From Clarkia xantiana subsp. parviflora (lineage: Eukaryota; Streptophyta; Magnoliopsida; Myrtales; Onagraceae), in contig JAPTYO010000011.1 in NCBI GenBank assembly GCA_036873135.1, forward strand, positions 10,190,747 to 10,254,746: DNA of 64,000 nt, given 5' to 3'. This document shows positions 1 through 10,086 of the stretch, piece after piece. Each line of letters opens with the position of its first letter. Within the stretch, counting starts at the first letter, position 1. The notes beneath the pieces were generated by a model. It saw only the letters and a program-made list of their open reading frames with translations, made no database searches and had not been told where the DNA came from. The position numbers and the translations under genes were made by a program.

Positions 1-502
1 CATTTTGAAAAGCTGCAAAAATAATGGATAATTTATTATTAAGTCGCCTCATGTTTGGTTCAATGGCTAACTAATTCTAAAACAAAGTTGATTCAATTAT
101 TTTACACTGTATTTCATCATTAGAACATGCCACTTCTGTTGCAGGAGGTTTCGCAATACTTGCATTTCAAAAGCTGCAAAAATAATGGTTAATTCATTCT
201 TAAACTCTACACATGTTAAGGTGAACACATCTAACAGAACATTTTTTTTTTCAACTTGTTTAGTCGGGTAAAAACTAATACCTTCACTGATAAAAAAAAA
301 ATCGTTCAAAACTAATACCGACGGAATATAATTGCGTCTGCAAAAAAATTGGGCCGGCAAAATCTGCCTCCAGTCGGTAAGTATAGTTTTGCCGATCAAC
401 TTTTACCAACGAATTTAAATTTTTTCGGCAGTTCAGGTACCTCACAACTGAGAGTTGCTAATTTTTGGGACCGTTTGGATATGTATTTTTCACAGCCAAT
501 AA
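1..502. other. Non-coding AT-rich sequence with a short direct repeat
   Basis: No convincing gene. The motif AAAGCTGCAAAAATAATGG occurs near 9-27 and again near 168-187, each followed by a related TAAT-rich stretch, so a segment of about 160 bp may be duplicated. Short open frames here have no recognisable domain and are AT-rich by chance. Confidence 0.5.
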
Positions 503-1322
503 CTGATGCATCGTGATGGGGATAGGAAGCGCAGAATTCGTTAATTCAAGGAATATCGAAAATCTGACGTAAGGTTTGAGGAAAAACCTCAATTTTTTCA
601 TTATGCAATCAATATTGATCTCCATGACAGCTAAGCAGAGTTTAAATGCTGGAAAAAAAACCCTAACCTAAAACAAAATCTGAAATTAACATATAATTCC
701 ATACAAAACTGACAAATTGAAAAAAATACCCAAAGAAACATAAAACTATAATTTTGACCCTTTAAACGAAGAAATTTGGCCAAAAACGTTGAACAACATA
801 GCTTACTATTGGTCTTTCTTAGATCGTCGTTTCCTCATGAAAATTTGTATTCGCACGCCAAAATTCGACACTTCAACCACATCATTCTCTCTAGGGAAGA
901 GAAGATTTGCCCTCGAATCTTGCGCAATGAAGGCCAGTAATAGGAAACAGGAAGAAGAACACACTTAACTACAGCAGCATAATTTTTCTCATGCGAAGCG
1001 GTGTTCGAGAGTGGTCTGGGTGCCGACAATGGGGTCTATTTTCCTTGTGGCTTGTACCCGAAATCGGATGTCAAAAGGCCTTCGAAGTCGCTCCTGAAAG
1101 TCTGGGAAATGGTGAATCCAGGATCACGGAAGGTGGGGTGATGGTCGATCATTTCTGTGACGTCGTCATCGTCAGTGTACTCATCATAAATTGGATTATC
1201 AAGAATAGTAACAGTTCTAGTACGATATGGTTCTAGCCAATCAAGGAACAACATCGTGCAGGACTAAATAGTCTCTGATACCAATCGGATGCAGCGTGAT
1301 GGGGTAGGAAGCACAGAATGAT
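503..1322 (-). mobile_element. Possible remnant of a small (-) LTR element
   Basis: Two similar blocks, near 503-540 and 1288-1320, share GCGTGATGGGG or CGTGATGGGG followed by AGGAAGC and CAGAAT. They flank about 750 bp. Immediately inside the second block, the minus strand reads TTGGTATCAGAGA (about 1273-1285), which resembles the initiator-Met primer binding site following a 5' LTR. This fits a (-) element with its 5' LTR cut off at about 1,322 by the copia sequence that follows. LTR lengths and target duplication cannot be fixed, so the call is tentative. Confidence 0.35.
1036..1254 (-). pseudogene. Short unidentified ORF downstream of a primer-site-like motif
   Basis: A 72-codon frame on the minus strand starts about 20 bp after the primer-site-like TTGGTATCAGAG. 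It encodes an acidic segment (DEYTDDDD) followed by EMIDHHPTFRDPGF. I do not recognise the family. Its position suggests the N-terminal part of a gag-like reading frame in a small LTR element, and a second short frame continues downstream to about 835 in other phases. It could equally be chance. No start context or downstream domain decides the matter. Confidence 0.25.
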
Positions 1323-1329
1323 GATAATC

Positions 1330-3383
1330 TGGTCCCACTTACTTCGAGTGGGAGATTTGAGGCCAACACAAGTGCGATATGGTAAATGAAGATGAAGACA
1401 TTTTCATAATAAATCTAGTGGGAGGAGTCAATCCGACCACACAGATCACTGTTGCTGCAGATGCGAATCAAGTCGAACCTGATAATCAAATTCTTGAACT
1501 GTTGGATGAAAATCCTATGATGCCGCAACTACCTACTGGCAACAGTGGGAACTGTACAACCAACTTGGTTCCTGGTCATAGTAACCGTGGAATTAATCTC
1601 AGAAGTGAATTCTGAGACCAAGAGGTCGTCCTAGAAAAGTTGTTGGTGAAGGTTCTAGTAGCGCTCTTGTCCCCAGTGAGAGTAATGCCTCGATAACGAG
1701 CATTATTACTAGTGGGAGCGTTTTTCAAGTTCAAGATGGGATTAACGAGCTTAGACGTAGTCAAAGGCATCGAACTTCTCCTAAGAAGTATACCATCGAA
1801 AGAGGCGAGTTATTCACTCTAACTTCAGTTGATGAACCGGTAACGGTTAAACAAGCTATGGATGGACCTCAAGCGAACGAATGGAGGAAAGCAATGGAGG
1901 ATGAGATCGCCTCTATGAAAGCTAATTCTGTTTTGGTGTTTTGTTTATTTACCTGCTAACTGCAGAACCATAGGTGCCAAGTGGGTTCTGAAACGGAAAC
2001 TCACTGCTGATGGAGTCGTCGTGTGATACAAAGCTCGACTCGTTGTGAAATGATATACCTAACTCCAAGGAGTGGACTTTGATGAGAAATACTCACCGAC
2101 TGTGCGTTACACCACAATCAGGGCTATTCTGGCTTGGTTGCAAGCCTTGATCTAGAGATGTACCAAATGGATGTTAAGACTGCATTCCTCCACGGAAACC
2201 TAGAGGAAGAGATCTATATGGAGCAACCGTAGGTTTCATTACTCCTGGTAACGAACGCAAAGTTTGTAAACACCAAAGATCTATCTATGGTCTTAAAGAA
2301 TCGTCGCGGCAATAGTACCAAAAATTCCACGAGGAAATCGTTGGAAACGGATTCGTGAATCTTCACGAGGATCCATGTGTGTACACTAAGACCTCTGGGT
2401 CGAAGTACGTCATCTTGACATTATATGTAGATGACATATTAATTGCTGCAAATGATGTGAGTTACATGAATAAATCGAAGTCTTGGTTAGCATTTGTGTT
2501 CGAGATGAAAGACATGGGGATGCCACGTACATCCTAGGCATTAAGATTTCCAGAGATCGGGCTGCTCGTAAACTATGTCTCTCTCAGGAGTCTTATATCA
2601 ACAAATTGTTGAAAATGTTCAGATTACAAGATACAAAACCCGTGGATACGCCGGTTGTTTTTGGGTGTGTGTTGTCAAAACGTGACGCCCCAAAGGACCA
2701 GGCTGAGCGTGAACAGATGAAAAGTGTAGAATACCTTGGTATGGTTGGCAGCTTAATGTAAGCCATGCAATGCACTCGTCCATACATATGTTACACCGTG
2801 GGACTAGTAGCACGATTACAATCAGACCCTGGCTATCAACCTTTTAAGGGTTGTAAAACGAATTATTCGATACCTGAAAGGTACTGCCAACTATGGATTG
2901 TGCTATAATGGAGGAAAACTAGAATTGACTGGGTTCAGTAACGCCGAACATGGTGGCGATCCGGGTGATCGTAAGTCCACCGCCAGAGGGGTATTCCTTC
3001 CTGCTAATGCCGCCATTTCATGGATGAGCATGAAGCAAACATGTGTCGCGCTATCTACGATGGAATCCAAATTTGTGGCCCTGGAAACGGTCTGGCTTAA
3101 TAGACATTTAACTGCATTGCTTGGCGTCCAAAACGGGAGTAAGCCTGTTACAGTATAATCTGAAAGTCAAGCAGCAATTGCAGCAGTTAAGAACCCTAAG
3201 CACCATAGTAGGACAAAACCAATTGATATGAAATATAATTATCCTAAGAATATGGTTGAGGACAACTTAATCCCAGTAGAATACTTGTCCACTGAAAATA
3301 TGATGGCAGACCCATTAACGAAACCTTTACGCTAGGATGTTTTTGAAAATCATGTTAAAATGCTGGGACTGTGTAGGGTTTAA
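1330..3383 (+). pseudogene. Copia pol remnant: reverse transcriptase and RNase H
   Basis: The frame would encode the C-terminal half of a Ty1/copia polyprotein, which copies element RNA into DNA in cytoplasmic particles. Visible in order: a linker (about 1,379-1,800), the RT entry motif YKARLV at about 2,029, MDVKTAFLHGNLEEEIYMEQP at 2,167-2,230 (quoted in part), the catalytic YVDD with DILIAAND at about 2,430, an RNase H segment with DRKSTARG and ALSTMESKFVAL (about 2,960-3,080), and the usual ending ADPLTKPLR then GLCRV and stop TAA at 3,381-3,383. Many in-frame stops (for example at 2,022, 2,050 and 2,230) and frame changes make it non-functional. It runs straight into the element's 3' region. 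Confidence 0.85.
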
Positions 3384-4494
3384 GTGGCTTGTGTTGTGAT
3401 GGTAACGTTTTGAGATTTGAAGTAATATTTGATAAGAATGAATTTCGATTTTGAGTTTACGATTCTAACGACGTCATTATGTTTGAATTACATTGGATTT
3501 TTATGGTCTATAAACTAGTCGTAGGAGGGTCAACCTCCAAAACAAAATAATGTTGAATGTGGGCCAAGCCTCGTCAAACATGCTCGACCATCTTAACGGA
3601 GAGGGGGGCCTCTACTATATCAAGACCGGCTAAGAACCACGGTGATAAACCTGGCTAAGCAGAACGATCATTTGGTTTCGGGGCAACACGACATGATCTA
3701 CATTCTGCAAATCGCCGTAACGAACTTTGTTCGTTAGACAACCACATTCTGGGCCAGATGATAAATCTGTGAAAGCATATGAAATTTCTCACTTCTGTCT
3801 AAATTCAGGTAATGCTATCGACGTGCACTTCATACTGTGCGTGCCATATTCGACCACGGGTTAGGCTCGGTTGTGCTAGATAGAATCCATGTGATTCAAA
3901 CGGGCACAAAATTCTTCACCTTGAGCGTGTGACTAATCCCGGATGTTACATGAAGGAGCATCCAAAGTATCCTCATAGACTCAGAACTCATACATAAGGT
4001 CAGGCTCAATGTTCGTTTATCGGCGTACAAGCGTAGTGCTAAACAAAAAGGCCAAGTGACCACGTCTTTGGAAACCAATTCGGTTTGACTAAGGGTATGA
4101 GCGATGGGGATGGTCAAGTACACATGTAATTCTCCGACTCTTGTATTCATTAGGTGGCCACCAACCTGATATTAGTTGAAGTTTGTGAATACTTATTCGG
4201 ATGCCTTGAAGGTGTATTCCTATGTGGAAACTGGGCAATTGGAGAATGACAGTTAGCCTAGGATACAGCGCGGCAATTATTATTTTCCAGAGGTTGATTA
4301 GACATGGGGAATCAATGTTCCACGGGCGCTACAACACTCCTAATAGATGAGTAGCACTATGCCCGTCGTGTCCACAAGTCGCACGACAAAACTCGTATAA
4401 GCCATTCAGAGCAGGGATTTGATCGAAGAACAAATGCATATGTGTTGGACGACAATATATTAATAGGCACCCTACCATTCCGACGAGTGGGAGC
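3384..4494 (+). other. 3' untranslated region of copia A1
   Basis: About 1.1 kb between the pol stop and the LTR. It aligns by eye with the inverted 3' regions of elements B (6,491-8,388) and E (27,580-28,656), including GTGGGCCAAGCCTCGTC near 3,552. It ends in a polypurine tract (CGAGTGGGAGC, 4,484-4,494) abutting the LTR. No sense-strand gene is seen. An antisense ORF lies inside and is listed separately. Confidence 0.7.
3896..4150 (-). CDS. Antisense ORF in the copia 3' region, copy 1 (unknown function)
   Basis: An 84-codon frame opposite to pol, starting ATG AAT ACA AG at 4,150 and ending near 3,896. Its product starts MNTRVGELHVYLTIPIAH and later has SLTLCMSSESMRIL. The equivalent region of (-) element B (6,850-7,125) keeps an open frame with the same alignment (MNTRVSELQVNLTIPIAH), and a third copy in E near 27,945 is recognisable but broken. 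I recognise no domain. Some plant LTR families carry antisense ORFs near the 3' LTR, but those are mainly gypsy Tat elements. It may be a real small protein gene or simply a conserved untranslated stretch that stays open. Confidence 0.35.
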   Translation of the reverse strand: MNTRVGELHVYLTIPIAHTLSQTELVSKDVVTWPFCLALRLYADKRTLSLTLCMSSESMRILWMLLHVTSGISHTLKVKNFVPV

Positions 4495-5349
4495 TGTTAG
4501 CATTTGGAAAATGGGCCGCCGTAATTGGGAGCCCATTAATATTAGCTAATTACCTAAGTAATTAGGTAATATCACATTAGGGATTTTGGGCTAGGCCTAA
4601 AATCCCAATTGACATGGGAGGCCCAAAATTGAGCATCCACCCTAGGCTAGGTCAGCCGAAACATAAGGAGGGCAAAGTGGACTTTTGTCCACTTTGCTCC
4701 TCTTATAAATAGTTAGGTATTAGGGATTTATAATAAGCTAATTCTCTTCTCCTTTTGTGGTGAGATTAAAATAAATCCCTCCTCCCTATAAACACCTAGT
4801 TTCGGCCGAACCACCATGTGCCCTAGGAGGTGCCAAATTGTGTCAAGCAATTTACTCCGGAGATCCATCCCGCGAAGAATCGACTGAGGCTATGCTGTGA
4901 GGCATAATCCGCGTAGGGCTTCTCTAACAGGAATCGTCCGCCTGATCGAGAACTCCCCTTCGGTGATCAAAGGTACATAGAAGCAAAGTAGGTATGTGCA
5001 CTATCTTTCGTTGTGTATTAGTTAACTAGAACGTATCTTGTTATTGTTTCTGGTGTGTCTACCCCTATAATCCTACACTAGGTGCCAAATTGCTTTGAGC
5101 AATTTACCCTAGAGAACCGTCCCTGCTAGGAATCGACAAGAGGCTTTGCTATGGAGACCATTCCGTGTAGGTGATTCCTTAACCAAAATTCTTACAGTGG
5201 CCGTCCGGCGGATCGAAACTCCCCTTGAAGATCTTGGGACTACAGGAAGTTTTTTTATTGGTATGTGCCTCTATTACGCTGCGTAATTAGATTACCTGGC
5301 ATGTACACATGTTTTTTTTTTTGTAGTATTTATCCCCCTAAATCCAACA
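4495..5349 (+). repeat. LTR of copia A (855 bp, shared by A1 and A2)
   Basis: It begins TGTTAGCATTTGG directly after a polypurine tract and ends CTAAATCCAACA directly before a primer binding site, so one LTR serves as 3' LTR of A1 and 5' LTR of A2. It contains TATAAATAG at 4,704-4,712. Related (-) LTRs are 590-599 bp. The extra length is explained by a duplicated segment of about 250 bp: TGCCAAATTG at 4,831 and again at 5,083, each followed by similar sequence (AGCAATTTAC, then AATCGAC). Confidence 0.85.
4672..4712 (+). promoter_or_regulatory. LTR core promoter: perfect dyad plus TATA box
   Basis: A perfect inverted repeat, GCAAAGTGGAC - TTTT - GTCCACTTTGC (11-bp arms, 4,672-4,697), is followed seven bases later by TATAAATAG (4,704-4,712). 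The same arrangement, on the opposite strand, is in the LTRs of B. One base pair of the dyad is changed on both arms together between copies. The layout suggests a transcription-factor site or an RNA/DNA hairpin at the start of U3-R transcription. The function is inferred. Confidence 0.6.
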
Positions 5350-5350
5350 T

Positions 5351-5361
5351 TGGTATCAGAG
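5351..5361 (+). other. Primer binding site of copia A2 (initiator-Met tRNA type)
   Basis: TGGTATCAGAG lies one base after the LTR terminus CCAACA. This is the standard initiator methionine tRNA primer site of plant copia elements. Its presence shows that the LTR on its left is also the 5' LTR of an element continuing to the right. Confidence 0.8.
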
Positions 5362-5891
5362 TTTGTGTTAGGGAGTTCATGATCATTTTTTACATTGTTG
5401 TTCTTTAGTTTTTAGTAAAACTGATAATCATGAAATTGAGTGTTTTCGGTAAAACTGATGTTCATGATTTTGAAAAAACGTGACTTTTATCAAAATCAAA
5501 CATTGGATTTATGATCTTAGTAAAATTTGATCTTGAAATTTGACCACTAGCCCTAAAAGCATGTTTCGGCCGAACCACATATAGGTTTACAAAGTGAAAA
5601 TTTTAATTTCTTAGTCTCTAAATAACCTAGGGTTTCAGCCAAAACGGGATTTTTTAATTAAAATTTAATTGTTGACCGAATTTTTACCAAATGTATAATG
5701 TCACAATTAGGGCTAGATTCACATGTTAATTATGGATAGAAACTATCAATATATTTTAGCACAATACTAGGGATATTGATAATGTTGATAATATCGATAT
5801 ATATTAGTTTCCTAAAGATTGAGAAAAAATGTTGTTGATAGATTTATATCCCTAAGATGGAATCTTGACAATATATAAATATATATATATA
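5362..5891 (+). other. Leader of copia A2, first part
   Basis: Untranslated leader following the primer site, AT-rich, with no gene. It ends in an ATATAT run where element B is inserted at 5,892. The leader resumes at 23,563: the phrase ATAGATTTATAT followed by GAATCTTGACAATATAT occurs on both sides (near 5,840 and 23,605), so the target region itself held similar sequence. Confidence 0.7.
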
Positions 5892-6490
5892 TGTTAGATT
5901 ACGGGGAGTAATCACTACGTTAACTAAAACCATGGTACATGCTAATAATCCAAATTACGCAGCGGAAGATTCACACATACCTCAACAGTAGTCAGTAGTC
6001 CCAAGATCTTATCGCAGGGAGTTCACGATCCTCCGGTTGGCAACCGTAGGGGTTCTTGATAAGGAAGCCCTACGTGGTATATTCTCCACAGCAAAGCCTC
6101 AGATCGATTCTTGGCAAGGGACAGATCTCTGGAGTGTTTGCTCGAAAGCAAATTGGCACACCCTTGGTGTTTGGTGATGTTCGGCCGAATATGGTGTATT
6201 CGGGGAAAGGGTTTTCTCTCAATTCACCACTTGAAGGGAATTATGATTAAACTTAATAAAACCCTCACTCTCCATATATATAGGAGGAGTAAAGTGGACA
6301 AAAGTCCACTTTACCATCATCCTAATTTCGGCCGGCCATGCTTGTATAGGGAGACCCAATTTTGGGCCTCTCATGTTAATTGGGATTTGAGTTTGGCCAA
6401 ATGCCCTAATGTGACATGTACCCAATTAACTTAGGTAACGTATACATATAATGGGCTTCCATTTACGACGCCCATAACCATATGCTTACA
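5892..6490 (-). repeat. 3' LTR of copia B
   Basis: On the plus strand TGTTAGATTACGG through ATATGCTTACA, hence (-) TGTAAGC...TCTAACA. It has a dyad GTAAAGTGGAC - AAAA - GTCCACTTTAC at 6,289-6,314 next to a (-) TATA-like CTATATATATGG. A polypurine tract (GGCGAGTGAGACC on the minus strand) abuts its outer edge at 6,491. It is closely similar to the LTR at 22,964. Confidence 0.85.
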
Positions 6491-6849
6491 GGTCTCACTC
6501 GCCGGAATGGGAGGGTGCCTGTTAATGTATTGTCGTCCAAATCTGCATCAACATTTCACTCCTTCGATCTCATCCTTGCTTCCGAATAGTTCATACGAGG
6601 TTTTCCGTGAGACCAGCGGACACGACGGGCATCGTGCTACTCATCTGTTAGGAGTGTTGTAGCGCCCGCGGAACGTTGATTCCCTTTTCTCTAATCAACC
6701 TGTTATAAACAACATTTATATATTGTTGCGTTGTATCCTAGGTCAACTGTAAATTCTCCATCTGCCTAGTTTCCACATAGGAATACTTCTCCAAGGCATT
6801 TGTACAAGTATTCAAAACCTTCAACTAATATCCAGTTGGCGGCAACCTA

Positions 6850-7125
6850 GTGAATACAAGAGTCAGTGAATTACAGGTGAACCTGACCATACCCATTGCT
6901 CATATCCTTAGTCAAACCCAACTGGTTTCCAAACACGTGGTCACTGGGCCTTTTTGTTCAGCACTACGCTCGTACGCCGGAAAGCGAGCATTGAGCCTGA
7001 CCTTAGATATGAGTTCTGAGTCCATGAGGATACTTCGGGTGCCTCTTCATAAGGCTCCCGGGATCAATCACACGCTCGTGATGAAGAAGTTTGCGCCTGC
7101 CAGAATCACGAGGATTCTTTCCTAG
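6850..7125 (+). CDS. Antisense ORF in the copia 3' region, copy 2 (unknown function)
   Basis: A 91-codon frame opposite to B pol, aligned with the ORF at 3,896-4,150 in A1. The products match at about three quarters of positions by eye: MNTRV.EL, LTIPIAH, LVSK.VVT, MSSESMRIL. Here the first codon of the aligned frame is GTG rather than ATG (GTG AAT ACA AGA at 6,850), so initiation would need another codon. A third copy at about 27,945-28,200 has a TAG in the same alignment. No domain is recognised. The conservation may reflect only common descent of the copies. Confidence 0.3.
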   Translation: MNTRVSELQVNLTIPIAHILSQTQLVSKHVVTGPFCSALRSYAGKRALSLTLDMSSESMRILRVPLHKAPGINHTLVMKKFAPARITRILS

Positions 7126-7536
7126 CAAAACTAAAGTTGTGACCCAGTGGCACGCGTAGTATGAAGCACGCGTCGATAGCATACCTGAACCTTTTGCATC
7201 TACGGGAATGTGATATGTCAATCATGCTATCGCAGATTCTCATCTGGCCCAGAATGTGGTTTAATGACGAACGAAGTTCAACACGACGATATGCAAAACG
7301 AAGATCACGTCGAGCTACTTCGAAACTAGATAATCGTCTTGCTTAATCAGGTTTATCTCCCTGACTCTTAGCCAGTCTTACTTGGTAGAGGCCTCCCTCC
7401 ACCGCAAGATGACTGTACATGTGTGACGAGGTAAGGCCCACATTCGACATAGTTTATAGACCGTAAATCTGATGTAATCAAAACATTATGACGTCGATAG
7501 ATCATAAAATCAGTAGCAATTCTTTCATTTATAAAA

Positions 7537-8334
7537 GGGTTAATAACCTAGGAAAGGTCTGAAGTTTGCCCCATGTTAACCGGAGAGGTCTGAATTTTCA
7601 AAAGTTCATTTGAAAGGTCTGAAATTTCAACTTTGTTTATTTAAGGTTTTTTTTGTCCATTTTTAAGGTTAAATTTAACTGAACTGTGTGAAATGACATT
7701 CTTTCCCTTTTTAATATTTTGTTTTATTTAATATATTATTTGCGGAAATGTGAAATGACAAAATTACCCCTGAAGTCAAATTAAAACCAACCCGGCTCCG
7801 TCCACCGCAACCCGGCTCCGGCGACCACCACCTCGGCTCCGACGACCACCAGCCGACTCCGACGACCACCACCTCAGCTCCGGCGACCACCACGGCTCCG
7901 ATTAGGCCCAAATCGGAGCTACCAACCCCGATTGGGCCCAAATCTGAGCCACGAGCTCCAGATCGGAGCTCTATGGCTCCGATTTGGGCCCAATTGGAGC
8001 CGTGGTGGCGGTCCCCGGAGTTGGGTGGTGGTCACCGGAGCTGGAGTGGTGGTCGCCGAGGTGGTGGTTGTCGGAGTCGGGTGGTGGTTGCCGGAGGTGG
8101 AGTGGCGGTGGCCGGAGCCGTGGTCGCTTTAAGGGTATTTTTGGGAATTTAATTTTATTTCCGGTCACATGCCAAGCATGTGACCAACTTCCATTAGTTT
8201 TAACGGAAAAAATTAACGGAGACCTCTTCTATCCACAAAGTTGAAACCTCAAACCTCTCAAATCAACATTTGAAAATTTAGACATCTCCGGTTAGCATGG
8301 GCCAAAATTCAGACCTTTCCTAGGTTATTAATCC
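7537..8334. mobile_element. Mutator-type foldback MITE (798 bp, 9-bp TSD)
   Basis: The left end reads GGGTTAATAACCTAGGAAAG and the right end is its near-perfect inverse (CTTTCCTAGGTTATTAATCC). Identical 9-bp flanks TTTATAAAA (7,528-7,536 and 8,335-8,343) mark a target duplication of the length typical of Mutator-like transposition. Inverted similarity continues well inward (AAGGTCTGAA, CCGGAGA.GTCT, then pyrimidine-rich CCACCACC.. against GGTGGT..), reaching the centre, where GGCTCCGATT and GGGCCCAA blocks pair. No transposase is present, so it is non-autonomous. Open frames inside are shadows of the GGTGGT-rich arms. Confidence 0.85.
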
Positions 8335-8388
8335 TTTATAAAATATAACTTTCTAATATCAAAATGTTATCACATATACATGCCACTT

Positions 8389-10086
8389 TTAACCCCTACA
8401 CAATCCAAGCAGTTTTACGTGCTTTTCGAATATGTCCATGCGTAGTGGTTTAGTTATATTGTCTTCTACCATAGATTTAGCATAAAAATATTTCACATCA
8501 ATGTGTTTGGCCTACTATGGTACTTCGGATTCTTTACTGCCATAATGGCTTCCTGACTGTCAGAGAACACCTTCAATGGTTTACTCCCGACATCGCCACC
8601 AAGCAGCGCAGTAAGAAGCCTTTTCAGCCAGATCGCTTCCTTTGCGTTTTTAGAGAGAGCTACGAATTCTGATTCCATCGTAGACAGTGCGACACAGGTT
8701 TCTTCTTGATCGTCCATGAAATGGAGAATTTAGCATGGAGAAAGACTCCCCCTGTGGTGGACTTACGATCATCCGGATCGCCACCATGATCGGTGTCACT
8801 GTAACAGGTCAATTTTAACTTCCCGCCCTCATAGCAAAGCGCATAGTCGGTGGTACCTTTCAGATAATGAAATATTCATTTTAGAGCCTTTAAATGTTGA
8901 TAGCCAGGATCTGATTGGAAACGTGCTACTAGGACCATGGCGTAACAGATATCCGGATGGGTGCATTGCATGGCGTCATCAAACTACCGACCATGCTTAA
9001 ATACTCTGCACCCTTCATCTGTTCACACTCTGCCAGGTTCTTGGGGCCATCACGTTTTGATAGTGCGCACCCAAACACCACCGGCGTATCCACGGGTTTG
9101 GCATCCTATAATCTGAACCTTTTCAACATTTTGTTGATATAGGCTTCTTGAGACAGACATAATTTCCGGGTAGCCCGATCTCTAGCAATTTTAATGCCTA
9201 AGATGTACGTGGCTTCTCCCATGTCTTTCATCTCGAATACAGATGCTAACCATGACTTTGATTTGTTCATAAAACTCACATCGTTCGCGGCAATGAGTAT
9301 GTCGTCCACGTATAAGGTAAAGATGACATACTTAGACCCGGAGGTTTTATAATACACGCACGGATCCTCGTGAAGATTCACTAAACTATTTCCTACGATT
9401 TCCTCGTGGAATCTGCGGTACCATTGTCGAAACGACTGTTTAAGACCGTAGATAGACCTTTGGAGTTTACAAACTTTACGTTAGTTACTAGGAGTAATGA
9501 AAACCTCTGGTTGCTCCATATAGATCTCTTCCTCCAGGTTTCCGTGGAGGAATACGGTCTTAACATCCATTTGGGGCAGCTCGAGATCGAGACTTGCGAT
9601 CAGGACCATGATTGGCCCTAACCGTGGTTTTACCACAGTCAGTGAATTTGTTTTGTTAAAGTCCACTCCGTGATATTGGGTATATCCTTTCGCAACAAGT
9701 CGAGTTTCTCACCTCCCGACCTTTTCCATCAGTGGTGAACCTTCTTTCAGGACTCACCTTATCCTTGTGCCCAGGTGGGTAGCAGGTAAATCAACTATAG
9801 ACTATAATGGATTTCATTTAGGTGAAATCTCACTTTTATTATTTTCCTCCATTTCTCCACTTGAGGTCTTTCCAATGCTTGCCAACAGTTGTTAGAGCGA
9901 GGTTTTCACCTTATTCAATGGGATACTTCTTGGAGAAGTTCGATGCCTTTGACTTTCGTATAGGCTTGTTTATCCCATCTTCAGTTTGAATGCTTCTCTC
10001 ACTCGGAATAATGCCTCTTATCGGAGCATCATTTCCTTTGGGAACATGAGCAGAGCTTAAACCCTGACCTACAACTTTTCTCTTAC
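8389..10086 (-). pseudogene. Copia B pol: RT and RNase H remnant
   Basis: Minus-strand polyprotein segment of the same family as 1,330-3,383. Visible from high to low coordinates: linker with SKAS.FSKKY (about 9,930-9,990), MDVKTVFLHGNLEEEIYMEQ (about 9,500-9,560), an RT core with YVDDILIAAND (about 9,285-9,320) and the following WLASVFEMKDMGEATYILG (quoted in part), then RNase H with CVALSTMESEFVALS (about 8,660-8,705), ending LLGLCRG and TAA at 8,391-8,389. Frameshifts and stops separate the blocks, and the segment just before the end is deleted. The upstream side is cut by insertion of C at 10,087; the homologous linker resumes at 18,712. Confidence 0.85.

Larger units (their letters stand above)
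1330..5349 (+). mobile_element. Ty1/copia element A1, 3' half (pol remnant, 3' region, LTR)
   Basis: This plus-strand copia fragment runs from the linker before reverse transcriptase, through RT and RNase H, a roughly 1.1-kb 3' untranslated region and a polypurine tract (CGAGTGGGAGC), into an LTR. The 5' half is missing: the sequence begins abruptly near 1,330 after unrelated DNA. The same family recurs on the minus strand at 5,892-23,562 and 26,990-34,810, which supports the boundaries. The conserved pol motifs resemble the Tork/TNT1 group, which is an inference without a tree. Confidence 0.8.
6491..8388 (-). other. 3' untranslated region of copia B (contains MITE)
   Basis: Sequence between the pol stop (TAA at 8,391-8,389 on the minus strand) and the 3' LTR. 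It is homologous, inverted, to 3,384-4,494 and to 27,580-28,656. It is enlarged by the MITE at 7,537-8,334. No sense gene is seen. The antisense ORF is listed separately. Confidence 0.7.

Noticed and set aside
7711..8244. Gly/Val/Trp- and Pro-rich frames in the MITE
   Set aside because: They are translations of GGTGGT/CCACCA arms on both strands, with no known domain.
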